A program made the position numbers and the translations under genes. A DNA stretch of 64,000 nucleotides, from the NCBI GenBank assembly GCA_036023115.1, contig JAYKKT010000056.1, positions 4,386,001 to 4,450,000 of the forward strand, read 5' to 3'. Origin of the DNA: Brasenia schreberi. Its lineage: Eukaryota; Streptophyta; Magnoliopsida; Nymphaeales; Cabombaceae. Below the pieces are notes generated by a model. That model made no database searches. It was not told the origin of the DNA and saw nothing but the letters and a program-made list of their open reading frames with translations. Positions 58,001 to 63,478 of this stretch are shown in pieces (position 1 is the stretch's first letter; each line of letters opens with the position of its first letter).

Positions 58001-60148
58001 ATTAGATTGAGATGCATCAAAAGGAACAAATTCCATGGAATGATGGTGAAGGCCTAATGTATATCCACTAGATGAACGAGGCAAAACTGTTTTTCCATCT
58101 CCATTTTCCTTCTGTCTCACGGGTTGAAATAGTAGGATATTGAAAGGATTACAAAAGTTTTCAGCCTGCAGGAAGTACTTATTGTACTAATACTGTAGTA
58201 ATCAATCAATCAATCACTGTATACCAACTTCCCAATTTCAGTATATGGAGAAGTGCAAAGTAATCAAGAACCTTCAAGTTAGCTTGCTAAAATCTTCACA
58301 GCAGAGCCAGCATTCAGAGTCGTTGACGTTTCCCCAGCATTTTACGTAGACCCCTCTGAGATAAATAGTCCTTTCTGTGCAATTCCAAATGTGAAGTAAG
58401 TCTCTCTATCTTATTGGTAAGACGAAATACTTGGAATTCAACAGAACCGCTTTTTTCTTCTTGCTCAATAACTGATATGGACGAATTCTTTACCATACAA
58501 ATAAATTCTTCTCTTTTTTCTTTTTGTTACCACACGGATATGAATCTTCCCAATCAAGAATAATAATACCTTTTTCTTTTGCTCTGGTGTACAGAATAAT
58601 CTGGATTGATTCATATATTATTACTATTACTTTTCTATCAAACAAATTCCAAAAAATGAATAAATAATAACAAAAAATTTATTCAGGCACAAAGGGATGG
58701 TATGCTCCTGAACTCACGAAAGAGAATGAAAGGGACCTAAAAAGATCCTGTGGATTCATTTCTAGGTCCAGTTTATATGCGAATGAATCCTGTGTATCAG
58801 AGTCTAACACAAAGTATGTATTTATTTGCATGTACCCATATACCAGGCACCTGATATAGAGGGAAATTGACTGTAACATCAGCGAATTCCAAACCGCTCA
58901 AGAAATTAGTTCACATTTCAAATTCAACAATGACTCAAAAGCCTAGTGTTTTCTCTCAGTCAAAGCCATTATCTGGATAATGTGCAATTTGCCCTCTTCC
59001 TCCCAAAACGATCAAGACACATGATTTGCTCACCATGTAATGAAGCTCACATGGTGATCACATTATTTGATGATCACCATGATTTGATCACATTACTTGG
59101 AAGTATAAGAAGAATTGATATTGTAATGAAGCTAACCATGCAAATCATGATATGCTCACAGCCACGGGATCAGCAATAAGACCCCCTTAGCGTGCATATA
59201 GTGAAAAATAAGCACCATAAGGAGTTGCAAACTACAAGACCAGTTCTAGATGATGCAAACATCGATCACATTTCTTTAGAGAATAAACTAAGCATCCAAA
59301 GCTCCAATCTTGGACAGAATTGGACAAGAGAAGACAGCAATAAAAGGCTCCAACATTGATCTGTGGCTCTATAACTCAAATTTTGAAAATAATCGATTCC
59401 GCACTTCTATTATTTGAAACTACTGAATCAGCATTTCCCCTTTTTCTTCTGATCTCGATCATTCTTACTCAAAAGATCCATCTTTCTCCTCCATCACAGA
59501 AACCGCATAAGCTATTGAACGAAACGAATACAAGCAATTCATACTAAAGAAACCATGATCTTTCCTCTCGGAGAAATACAAAGAAGAGAACTCTTCGTAA
59601 TCCTGGACAAGGGACATACTACTGCTTGAAATTTAGATCCAAGGGTGGCATTACCTATCTGAAAATCAAAAACTGATGAAGGAACACACGGAACATAAAA
59701 GAAAGGAAAAACTAACCGCGTTGAAACTCAAGTTATCAGCGAGCATTTCAGGCCAAAGGTTCGAGAAGACCTCGTGACTCCGGTAAACTGAGCCCCGCAC
59801 TGGAGTTTCAGAAATAATGACGGGGACAACGGAGCTCATGCAGTAGAGCATGACAGAGATGTAGATGACGGGTGCGAAAAGGAAGACAGCCTGCCTCCGG
59901 ATGATCACAGAAAGAAGGGTCCACGTAATGCACTGCAAGAAGCCCCTCGGCCCGCCGATACCCACCGGAAACCACCCGCCCCTGCCCTTACCGTAACGGA
60001 GCCGAGGCGAAGACAGGGGAGAGTGAGAAGGCGACGGTGACGACGCATACCCGTTGTTCGGCAACCGATCGTACGAATGCATCTCTCTCTCTCTCTCACG
60101 CACACACACATGCAACCCGTTGTTCGGCAACCGATCGTACGAATGCAT
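18918..60148 (-). CDS. plant O-fucosyltransferase family protein (GT106), ten-exon gene spanning about 41 kb
   Basis: These are type II Golgi glycosyltransferases that use GDP-fucose. Exons on the minus strand: 60082 (or 60148)-59717, tentative 56027-55959, then 54216-54149, 54053-53965, 52941-52744, 47407-47203, 47108-46941, 21235-21068, 20959-20769 and 19062-18918. From exon 3 to the stop every junction has AG acceptors and GT donors and keeps phase. The N-terminus is basic and proline-rich with one membrane segment (residues about 64-88). Fucosyltransferase boxes follow: [108 protein letters not shown] and FPCPDCMCR. The total is about 550 residues, usual for the subfamily. Introns 1, 5 and 7 are loaded with foreign DNA. 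The weak point is exon 2, which seems to carry a 1-nt shift. The substrate protein cannot be told from sequence. Confidence 0.92.
20769..20959 (-). CDS. O-fucosyltransferase exon 9
   Basis: It encodes [13 protein letters not shown], then [20 protein letters not shown] and the [19 protein letters not shown] box, part of the GDP-fucose-binding half. The acceptor is CAG at 20960-20962; the donor GT is at 20768-20767. It ends two bases into a codon that exon 10 completes. Confidence 0.93.
21068..21235 (-). CDS. O-fucosyltransferase exon 8
   Basis: It encodes exactly 56 codons, [10 protein letters not shown] to ELAPFK. The acceptor (gatgcag) is at 21236-21238 and closes the giant intron 7; the donor is at 21067-21066. 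Both exon edges fall between codons. Confidence 0.93.
21690..21962 (-). mobile_element. RTE-type LINE 3' fragment, diverged
   Basis: The plus strand reads ccaaggcttttcccacatt, then agtcggctgtggattctt, and later ccaagccatcttaa. These match, in order, the reverse complement of the 3' end of the RTE copies elsewhere in the window (gccttttcccatac, gtcggctgcatggattctt, ccaagccatcttaa), with substitutions and indels. It is an older or different subfamily copy cut short at its 5' side. Boundaries are approximate. Confidence 0.5.
22050..23872 (+). pseudogene. hAT-type transposase with DUF659 domain, left part, degenerate
   Basis: On the plus strand, opposite to the host gene, islands of a plant hAT-like transposase appear in order: [19 protein letters not shown] (22090-22155), [19 protein letters not shown] (22255-22310), [18 protein letters not shown] (22595-22650), [30 protein letters not shown] (22770-22865), [17 protein letters not shown] (23005-23060), [17 protein letters not shown] (23070-23120), [17 protein letters not shown] (23470-23520) and [28 protein letters not shown] (23580-23665). 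The match to DUF659/hAT proteins is strong, but stops, frame slips and internal tandem duplications break it. Copia element 1 interrupts it at 23872, and its acidic C-terminal sequence resumes at 42329. It is an inactive relic. Confidence 0.85.
22262..22567 (+). repeat. internal tandem duplications in the hAT DUF659 gene (64 bp and 120 bp)
   Basis: The segment gtagatcattaatgaacttc occurs three times (from 22271, 22335, 22455). Copies 1 and 2 are 64 bases apart. Copies 2 and 3 are 120 bases apart and share the extra part with tctcatattgataaaactgc. The original protein needs this part only once, so these are later duplications. Confidence 0.92.
23873..24222 (+). repeat. 5' LTR of copia 1
   Basis: It begins TGTTAATG and ends TTACA (TG...CA ends). 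It contains a TATA-like tctataaatacatg (about 24027-24042) and an aataaa-type signal (atcaataaatg, about 24050), consistent with LTR promoter and polyadenylation sites. It is paired with 41914-42323. Confidence 0.92.
24223..24240 (+). promoter_or_regulatory. primer binding site of copia 1
   Basis: tggtatgagagcc directly follows the 5' LTR. It matches, apart from one base, the complement of the initiator tRNA-Met 3' end (tggtatcagagc) used by plant copia elements. Confidence 0.88.
24268..25562 (+). pseudogene. copia 1 gag and start of protease
   Basis: The gag polyprotein starts at ATG 24268 (MPRVQIL). Its UBN2-type core follows after a small LINE insert ([44 protein letters not shown]). A zinc knuckle near 25250-25290 reads [14 protein letters not shown], with Arg where the CCHC His should be. 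The protease begins [11 protein letters not shown] near 25440. The frame is cut by RTE copy B after [10 protein letters not shown]. Confidence 0.88.
24544..24600 (-). mobile_element. very short RTE LINE 3' fragment inside copia 1 gag
   Basis: (caa)n followed by agccttttcccatactagat and atggattctt is the reverse complement of the RTE 3' end. Only about 57 bases are present, so the insertion is extremely 5'-truncated. It is followed by an 11-T run and agaatcc, which can pair with the adjoining ggattct. It interrupts gag between KYKQDLK and NAKITWI. Confidence 0.85.
25563..27565 (-). mobile_element. RTE LINE copy B, 5'-truncated, inside the copia 1 protease
   Basis: The 3' tail (caa)n lies at 25565-25582 and the 5' end near 27565. 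On the minus strand it encodes linker sequence (27377-27015), reverse transcriptase (26904-26205, broken by frameshifts at about 26390 and 26204) and the C-terminal tail (26203-25680). [14 protein letters not shown] retains both catalytic aspartates. A 28-base patch copied from nearby replaces part of the GKSVGP region. Copia 1 protease and pre-integrase sequence resume on the far side ([16 protein letters not shown]). Confidence 0.92.
27566..27893 (+). pseudogene. copia 1 protease end and GAG-pre-integrase
   Basis: After copy B, copia coding sequence resumes: [18 protein letters not shown], a stop, then [22 protein letters not shown] and [14 protein letters not shown], the pre-integrase domain. 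At 27875-27893 it is cut by RTE copy C within IPLMKK. An automatic gene caller could fuse this to the LINE frame (27704-28894), which is an artefact of the insertion. Confidence 0.85.
27894..29895 (+). mobile_element. RTE LINE copy C, 5'-truncated, with 19-bp target duplication
   Basis: The target duplication attcccttgatgaaaaaaa is present at 27875-27893 and 29896-29914. The LINE encodes the linker ([14 protein letters not shown]), reverse transcriptase ([14 protein letters not shown] at about 29090) and the C-terminal tail, ending in (ttg)n. A single-base loss near 28843 (gataggtacc, against gatagagtacc in copy E) shifts the frame between the palm motif and the rest. Relative to copy E the start is fused by a deletion: ccttcaagga joins directly to aagtggcg. 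It is one of the best preserved copies. Confidence 0.95.
28870..29859 (+). pseudogene. reverse transcriptase C-terminal part of LINE copy C
   Basis: This open frame of 329 residues holds [28 protein letters not shown], the thumb, and the C-terminal boxes [17 protein letters not shown] and [14 protein letters not shown], ending at DPV and TAG just before the (ttg)n tail. Its N-terminal half is in another frame (27900-28860) because of the single-base loss. The catalytic box is intact. Confidence 0.9.
29915..31947 (+). pseudogene. copia 1 integrase and reverse transcriptase
   Basis: The integrase starts with [25 protein letters not shown] (first catalytic Asp) and [11 protein letters not shown] (second). 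A stop after NDF at 30247 breaks it. Later pieces (30435-30923) match the C-terminal part. The reverse transcriptase covers 31070-31860: [37 protein letters not shown]. At 31600-31620 the sequence jumps from SGIIIL to [12 protein letters not shown], so the YVDD catalytic box has been deleted. Copia 2 interrupts after ASQFQQAPT. Confidence 0.88.
31953..32309 (+). repeat. 5' LTR of copia 2
   Basis: It begins TGTTGTGAAAAGC and ends ACATCA. It is near-identical in length and sequence to 40983-41339. An aataaa signal (aatgaataaaat) lies near its end. Confidence 0.95.
32310..32325 (+). promoter_or_regulatory. primer binding site of copia 2
   Basis: tggtatcagagcc follows the 5' LTR directly and matches the complement of the initiator tRNA-Met 3' end. 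Confidence 0.93.
32807..34497 (+). pseudogene. copia 2 gag, interrupted by LINE copy D
   Basis: It starts at ATG 32807 (MADGNDQSS) with the conserved [16 protein letters not shown] and [11 protein letters not shown] of gag. LINE copy D splits it after NHFYPR. It resumes at 33695 with [13 protein letters not shown] and continues through [17 protein letters not shown] and [13 protein letters not shown] to a zinc knuckle at about 34285-34330, [14 protein letters not shown], which is a complete CCHC box. A stop at 34110 breaks the frame between the core and the knuckle. Confidence 0.88.
33000..33684 (-). mobile_element. RTE LINE copy D, 3' part only, with 10-bp target duplication
   Basis: (caa)n then aagccttttcccatactaga and the C-terminal coding part on the minus strand (33347-33033: [27 protein letters not shown]). 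Target duplication tatcctcgat lies at 32990-32999 and 33685-33694. It is 5'-truncated at about 685 bases. Confidence 0.93.
34845..35642 (+). pseudogene. endonuclease of LINE copy E
   Basis: 265 residues: [13 protein letters not shown] (motif with the catalytic Asn), [11 protein letters not shown] (catalytic Glu), GGDLNGHVG (Asp-x-Asn) and QTQIDYFI. All main AP-endonuclease boxes visible in this family are intact. The frame closes at a stop just after KIVR because of a 1-nt shift relative to copy A, which continues into [12 protein letters not shown]. The start may lie further upstream; the chosen Met has no independent support. Confidence 0.88.
36375..37810 (+). pseudogene. reverse transcriptase and C-terminal tail of LINE copy E
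   Basis: Motifs in order: [10 protein letters not shown] (36385), [51 protein letters not shown] (37030), FKYLGSIFQ, then after a frame change near 37300 the tail with [12 protein letters not shown] and [10 protein letters not shown]. Early stops (about 36455 and 36510) and two frameshifts break it. Confidence 0.9.
37860..40927 (+). pseudogene. copia 2 protease, integrase, reverse transcriptase and RNase H
   Basis: The protease begins IDSGMTDRM right after LINE copy E. Pre-integrase is at 38230-38370, and the integrase has HSDIWGPCS and [11 protein letters not shown], then a stop. A later piece has [14 protein letters not shown] and FLINRMPS. The reverse transcriptase (39518-40230) has [37 protein letters not shown] and [16 protein letters not shown]. 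At 40017-40034 the catalytic box reads YVDN, not YVDD. RNase H covers 40500-40927 ([39 protein letters not shown]). At least five stops or frame changes break the polyprotein. Confidence 0.9.
40983..41339 (+). repeat. 3' LTR of copia 2
   Basis: 357 bp, TGTTGTG to ACATCA. It is preceded by a purine-rich tract (ttgaggggg, about 40972-40982) typical of the second-strand primer. Confidence 0.95.
41345..41867 (+). pseudogene. copia 1 RNase H domain, after copia 2
   Basis: Copia 1 coding sequence resumes right after the CCAAC duplication: [27 protein letters not shown] followed by a stop, [47 protein letters not shown] and [10 protein letters not shown]. This is the RNase H end of the copia polyprotein, with three in-frame stops. 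Confidence 0.9.
41914..42323 (+). repeat. 3' LTR of copia 1
   Basis: It begins TATTAATG (first dinucleotide mutated from TG) after a purine tract tttgagagggggt and ends TTACA. It is 60 bp longer than the 5' LTR because of indels in the GC-rich part (about 41940-42060), which has several short inverted copies of ggctagtagccgttgg-type sequence. Confidence 0.92.
42324..42483 (+). pseudogene. hAT DUF659 transposase, C-terminal end, continued after copia 1
   Basis: After the CAAAC duplication the sequence continues in transposase-like fashion: [10 protein letters not shown], then in another frame [23 protein letters not shown], an acidic tail as in related transposases. A TIR element then interrupts at 42483. 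The remainder of the hAT is probably in 45115-45520. Confidence 0.6.
42568..43020 (-). other. GC-rich block with an open frame inside the TIR element, unidentified
   Basis: This block is visibly richer in G and C than everything around it and is open on the minus strand for 150 residues, with Ser, Leu and Arg in excess. I recognise no domain. A gene start region or UTR captured from elsewhere is the simplest reading. A real protein is not supported. Confidence 0.35.
43955..44391 (+). pseudogene. FMT: captured fragment of FRIENDLY/CLU (clustered mitochondria) gene, two exons and an intron
   Basis: FRIENDLY, a CLU-family TPR protein, controls mitochondrial clustering. Exon a (from the acceptor tag at about 43957-43959) reads [41 protein letters not shown] and CSLEMIV. 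A GT donor follows at about 44164, then an intron to the cag acceptor at about 44257. Exon b reads [37 protein letters not shown] and ends at a donor (gcag|gtatgt, about 44390). The splice phases join V-G as in the real gene. One stop in exon a (NF-stop-LTLGD) and many substitutions show it is not under selection. The retained intron shows capture from genomic DNA, not from cDNA. Assignment is from memory of the family's CLU-N region. Confidence 0.82.
45115..46940. other. rest of intron 7: probable hAT 3' end, otherwise nothing
   Basis: The first few hundred bases probably belong to the hAT element. They contain a perfect 16-base palindrome catatcgtacgatatg (45427-45442) and an inverted pair gcgtatcggtg (45454-45464) / caccgatacgc (45481-45491), as often seen in subterminal regions of hAT-like elements. 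From 45.52 to 46.94 kb I see no coding or repeat structure. Confidence 0.4.
46941..47108 (-). CDS. O-fucosyltransferase exon 7
   Basis: 56 codons, [13 protein letters not shown] to PLTPLE. The acceptor ttgtag is at 47109-47114; the donor GTACAA begins at 46940 and opens the giant intron. It contains [19 protein letters not shown], a conserved box of the family. Confidence 0.93.
47203..47407 (-). CDS. O-fucosyltransferase exon 6
   Basis: It completes a split Lys codon, then reads [52 protein letters not shown] is a core motif of the O-fucosyltransferase fold; here the Glu usually seen after it is Lys. The acceptor tttcag is at 47408-47413 and the donor GTTTTT follows 47203. Confidence 0.93.
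47543..47840 (+). repeat. 5' LTR of copia 3 (approximate end)
   Basis: TGTTAAAG start. The TATA-like ctataaatag is at about 47751-47760. Similarity to the 3' LTR is lost after gtgatattc, so the true end is unclear and the primer site is not visible. Confidence 0.75.
48140..48600 (+). pseudogene. copia 3 integrase fragment
   Basis: [25 protein letters not shown] (first catalytic Asp) and [17 protein letters not shown] match the integrase core. A stop follows, then an 82-bp tandem duplication with [13 protein letters not shown], then [15 protein letters not shown] copy F interrupts here. Confidence 0.8.
48371..48534. repeat. 82-bp tandem duplication within copia 3 integrase
   Basis: 48371-48452 and 48453-48534 are nearly identical (gatcggattatggtgggagt to caaaaaat). 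Only one copy is needed for the protein, so it is a secondary duplication. Confidence 0.93.
48597..49698 (-). mobile_element. RTE LINE copy F, 5'-truncated, inside copia 3
   Basis: (caa)n then agccttttcccatactaaac at its 3' end; on the minus strand it encodes the C-terminal tail (49014-48832) and part of the reverse transcriptase ([25 protein letters not shown]). At about 49262 the sequence passes from CMLF straight to other residues: about 80 bases including the FADD box are deleted. The 5' end is near 49698, within LWERIIE coding sequence. Confidence 0.9.
49699..51537 (+). pseudogene. copia 3 reverse transcriptase and RNase H
   Basis: After [22 protein letters not shown], then [53 protein letters not shown] and DVKNAFLN. 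Near 50590 the YVDD region is broken by a frameshift (tatggatgacatgatc). [17 protein letters not shown] and [11 protein letters not shown] follow. RNase H pieces ([16 protein letters not shown]) run to about 51480. Many stops. Confidence 0.85.
51538..51840 (+). repeat. 3' LTR of copia 3 (approximate end)
   Basis: It is preceded by the purine tract tttaagggaggg. It starts TGTTAAAGTATAAATATAATAAG and contains ctataaatagagcattctcc. The end is placed near gatttagca (about 51836) by the TG...CA rule only. Confidence 0.7.
52744..52941 (-). CDS. O-fucosyltransferase exon 5
   Basis: It completes the Ser codon from exon 4 and reads [48 protein letters not shown]. The acceptor gaacag is at 52942-52947, the donor GTGAGT starts at 52743. 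It leaves two bases (AA) that exon 6 completes to Lys. Confidence 0.92.
53965..54053 (-). CDS. O-fucosyltransferase exon 4
   Basis: 89 bases: [27 protein letters not shown]. The acceptor cttacag and donor GTAATC are canonical. This is the first Rossmann-like half of the fold. Confidence 0.93.
54149..54216 (-). CDS. O-fucosyltransferase exon 3
   Basis: 68 bases: [22 protein letters not shown], the hallmark GDP-fucose-side motif [10 protein letters not shown]. The acceptor ttatcag is at 54217 and above, the donor GTACTG starts at 54148. The first two bases (AT) complete a codon begun in exon 2, most likely GAT (Asp). Confidence 0.93.
55959..56027 (-). CDS. tentative O-fucosyltransferase exon 2, with apparent 1-nt shift
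   Basis: Relatives have a short exon between the membrane anchor and LPDSNGF that encodes a Gly-rich segment with a Trp and a Cys. Here, after an AG acceptor (56029-56028), the sequence reads [10 protein letters not shown] in phase with exon 1. In the next frame it then reads KDTCEMNLL to a possible GC donor (G|GCAAGT, 55958). The exon is 69 bases; 70 would keep phase with exons 1 and 3. So either one base is missing within GGAGAAGGAAAG (a T would restore a Trp codon there), or the true exon is elsewhere. GC donors with GCAAGT are a known minor class. No better candidate was found between 54.2 and 59.7 kb. Confidence 0.4.
56028..58318. other. part of intron 1, nothing recognised
   Basis: There are only short chance open frames and no repeat boundaries. 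A minus-strand stretch near 58020-58135 is open ([13 protein letters not shown]) but lacks family resemblance. Confidence 0.5.
58319..58560 (-). pseudogene. rps15: plastid DNA insertion (NUPT) with truncated rps15
   Basis: The minus-strand frame from ATG at about 58496 reads [56 protein letters not shown]. This is plastid ribosomal protein S15 up to about codon 60 of some 87-90, where it breaks at 58319 into unrelated sequence. The upstream AT-rich spacer up to about 58560, perhaps to 58650, is probably plastid as well. It lies in intron 1. Conservation of the frame suggests a fairly recent transfer. It is truncated and has no transit peptide, so it is not a functional nuclear copy. Confidence 0.88.
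59717..60082 (-). CDS. O-fucosyltransferase exon 1 (from the inner ATG)
   Basis: 122 codons from ATG 60082: [15 protein letters not shown], a Ser/Pro-rich basic cytoplasmic part, a membrane segment around [17 protein letters not shown] (residues about 64-80, possibly to 90), then [17 protein letters not shown]. The donor GTTAGT starts at 59716. The same start motif [11 protein letters not shown] occurs 22 codons upstream (ATG 60148) in the same frame because of a 66-bp tandem duplication. The inner start gives the length usual in relatives. The frame stays open further upstream to about 60328. Confidence 0.9.
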
Positions 60149-60174
60149 CTCTCTCTCACGCACACACACATGCA
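60049..60174 (-). repeat. 66-bp tandem duplication covering the O-fucosyltransferase start codon
   Basis: Copies at 60049-60114 and about 60115-60174 share acccgttgttcggcaaccga, the start-codon region, a CT run and acgcacacacacatgca. The period of 66 is a multiple of three, so both ATGs are in the same frame. The CT run differs slightly in length between the copies. Confidence 0.93.
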
Positions 60175-61263
60175 TCAGAAGCACACATGCAACAGAAGGA
60201 GGAGGAGAGGGAGGAGACGTGAAGAGGAGGAGAGCGCACGTCCCGCTCTTGGCCTTAGACTCCCCCTTCGATTTCTTTCTCCGTCCGTTTCGTGAAAGAG
60301 GAGGGAAAGTTATATCTTCCCCTCGCACTGAGCAGGTACTAAAACTAACGGATTCTTTTCGTGTCTAACTGTTTGGGTTTGGACCTGGCGTACACCGGAA
60401 TCCTTATTCAGTACCGCAATCAACATCCTATTGATAACGGAATGGGATTTTTTATTTTATTTTAACTGCTCAGAAATATCCGTCTCTATACCCAACGTCT
60501 ATCACGTTCCCGATTCAATACAATAAGCTAAGAACTTAAACAAGATGTGTTGACTGTTCGGCTTCCCATTGATCGGCCACTTGCAATCTTACTCTCTCCT
60601 CTTTTTTTCACTTGCAACCTTCCTTTCTTCTCCCTGTTCTTCCTTTGTCTTTTTTCTTTTTTTCTAAAGAGTTGAAAAACGGAAATATAGGGATCAAAGG
60701 ACCTCTTTTCGCTAAAAAAAGAAATGCCCTTTGACATCTTGCAACCTGTTTTTTATATTCTATTTATTTCTTTCTTCCTTTCTCTCAAGTAGAGCTAAGA
60801 ATGGAGAGAAAAATAGGATAACTTTATATCCGTTGATAGGAGTTTTGTGCTTACAAAGGGTTTTTGACAAGTGTTTGTGTGTTAAAAAAATGATAGCAGG
60901 GCGAAAACATTCTTTTCAGCTATCAGATGTCTCTTGATGGTATCTTTATAAGTCATTTTTCATCAATGTTTATTTCTGTTCATGATTAAGATTTATATTT
61001 TTCACTTTGAAAGGCCTCCTATTCTTTGTTTTTGTTAATGTTTAATTATGTGTTCTACGAAGCTTCTTTCTACCTTCTTCTTTGATGAATGAAGATTCTA
61101 TATTTTGGTAAAAAAGTAATAGTGAAGCTCAGACTTTTGCATAAGACGCTACATCTCTCCTTGCTATTGGCAAAGGATAGATTTAAAAAGCAATGAAGTT
61201 GAAGGCTCGCATATCAATACTGTGGCACATACTTGGTAGAGATTAGCCCTTGTCCCACTTGCC
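60175..61263. other. 5' flank of the O-fucosyltransferase gene
   Basis: This is the likely leader and promoter region for the minus-strand gene. GA- and CT-rich patches are present; no unambiguous TATA box can be picked. No other gene is seen. Confidence 0.45.
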
Positions 61264-63478
61264 TATACAACAACAACTATTCTTTTCCAGCATACTAGAC
61301 AACATTGCAAACAGTTTATATTATTTCCTATGTCATGCAAACAGTTAACAACTAACTAGTTTTTGTTGAGAAACAACTAAGCTTTTCTGTCATACCTATG
61401 TCTTGCAAACAGTTAACTCAACAAAAACTAGATCATTATTTATTGTTTCTTTCAAACACTTTTCTAATATTCCTCTTCCACTTTTAGCATTTTCACCATT
61501 TAGTTTCTCACAACTCACGTAAGCTTCCTTTGGTAGACCTTCTTAAATGATTTTTTATCATTTTATGATTAGTTAATGTCACTCTCAATTTGTCTCTAAT
61601 AACCTCATTATGAGTATAATCTTTTCTTGTATAATTACAAATTCATCTTAGCATCTTCGTTTTGTAACAAATATCTTTTACACATATTGATGATTGATTG
61701 TCGAACACTTATAAGCAACATACACTCTTTGATATTTATATTTCAACTTTATTGTCATCTTCTTGTCACATAAAATACTTAATGCACTCATTCTAACCAA
61801 GCGACATTAATCCTATGTGTTTACATCTTCATCAAATGTTCTATCTCTTTGAAAAATTGTACATAGATATTCAAAGCCTTTTTTTAGGGATATAATATAT
61901 GCCAATCTTAATTATTGTGTCCTATATGACAACCAAATGATCAAAGTCTTTATTCTACTAAGTCAACAATATGTGTCTCTCCACTACTCCAATTTCTTGT
62001 TACTTTTTTCTTGAATTCATCCATTAACATGATGATATCATATATGAATACAATAAGATATTTTATTTTGAATATGCTTTGTTAACTCATCAATGCCGAA
62101 GGTAAATAAATCCCTGGTTAACTTCAATTCTTGATATAATCCAACACTAACTTCTTAAAAAAAAATCATTATTCTTTCATAAGTCTTAATACATATTTTT
62201 GCATAGTCATACATATTTCTTATAAAATTGTTAATAGGAATACCTTTCTTTTTCAAGGTTCACTAAAGAATATTTCCTTGTACCCTATTATAAAATTTTA
62301 AATAAATAAATACCATGTGAATATTCTCCTTTTTGCTTTAATAATAGATACCACTAGTATGAATCTAAAATAGTTCTCCATTGTACTTAATACTTGTCTC
62401 AACCTTCATTCAATAATTCTTTACTATGATTTTATTCTATCACTCATCAACTTAATACCTCAATAATTTGCATAACTTTGAATGTCTCTATTGTTCTTCT
62501 ATATGGGCACAATTGTATTCTTTCATTTCTCAGGCTTTTTTTTTATTTCTTCATGTTTCATTAAATAATTTTGTAAGCTAATATTTCTTACTTAGGATTT
62601 TTTAGACTTTTATTAGAATATTGTTTGGTCCTACATATTGACCAACCTTCATAAGTTTAAGTGTCTCTTTAACTTTATTTCTTTAAATGTGTTGATAGAA
62701 ATTACATTTGTATACTTTTTTGAGTTAATATATTGTTACAAGCTAATAATAGTACTTATATTTTCATTCAAAAGATTATGAAAATAAATTTTATCTACTT
62801 TTATATTTTTGCTTACCACTAAAATCTTCTTCATCCTCTCACAAAAGTAAGACTCTCAGTTTCCCTTCTCTAGCTTTAGCTATGTTAAAATTGTCTCTTT
62901 AATCTTCTTTTGAGTTAAACTTTTTATAAACAATATTTCAAGTTTTGGTTTTACTATATTGACAGTTTTTTTGCTTCTTTATTTGCCTTCTTATAAGCCT
63001 TTTAAGTTTCAAAAGTATTGTTATCTAGCAATTTGTAGCATGCACTTTTATCTTAATTTTATCTTTCACGAGCTCATTCCACTATCAAACCTCCTTCTTG
63101 TGTCGGATGCCTCCCTTACATTCACCAAACATATCTTTTGCTACTTTCCTAATATTTATTACCATATTGTTCCAAATATCTCAAACCATACTACATAATT
63201 CTAAGCATTTCTTTAAATAACATTCTTCTTAATTTTACCTTTTCCTCATTTTTTAGGTTTTACTATTTAGTCCAAATAACTTTATCTATTGTTTGATTTT
63301 TTATCCACTACATAGAGTTTTCTCCAGACATTATCTTGTAATTCTTATAATATGATTTATCTTTTTCCTAAAAAATTGTGTTTTTGATAAGCCACTTTTA
63401 TGATTAACTATTAACTTCGAGTTTAAAAATTATATTGACTATAAAGAGATCATGTCATAGTAAAATTTAAAATTTCAT
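61264..63478 (-). mobile_element. ancient RTE LINE copy G, heavily decayed
   Basis: Plus-strand blocks match, in order, the reverse complement of the younger RTE copies: acaacaacaactattctttt-ccagcatactaga (3' end), agatcattatttattgtttc, ctctaataacctcattatga, gcatcttcgtttt, cacatattgatgattgattg, then reverse transcriptase parts, and finally gataagccacttttatgatt and ttatattgactataaagaga from the endonuclease end. The order and spacing cover the C-terminus back into the endonuclease. No reading frame survives. It is much more diverged than copies A-F, so it is much older. Confidence 0.85.

Noticed and set aside
58020..58135. Open minus-strand stretch without a Met ([13 protein letters not shown])
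   Set aside because: No family resemblance and no splice evidence; too short to support as an exon.
59049..59083. Inverted repeat atggtgatca / tgatcaccat
   Set aside because: Too short and isolated to assign as a transposon end or terminator in a plant intron.
59905..60171. Cys-Val-Arg repeat frame overlapping exon 1 on the minus strand
   Set aside because: Alternative frame over the duplicated leader; the exon 1 frame has the family N-terminus.
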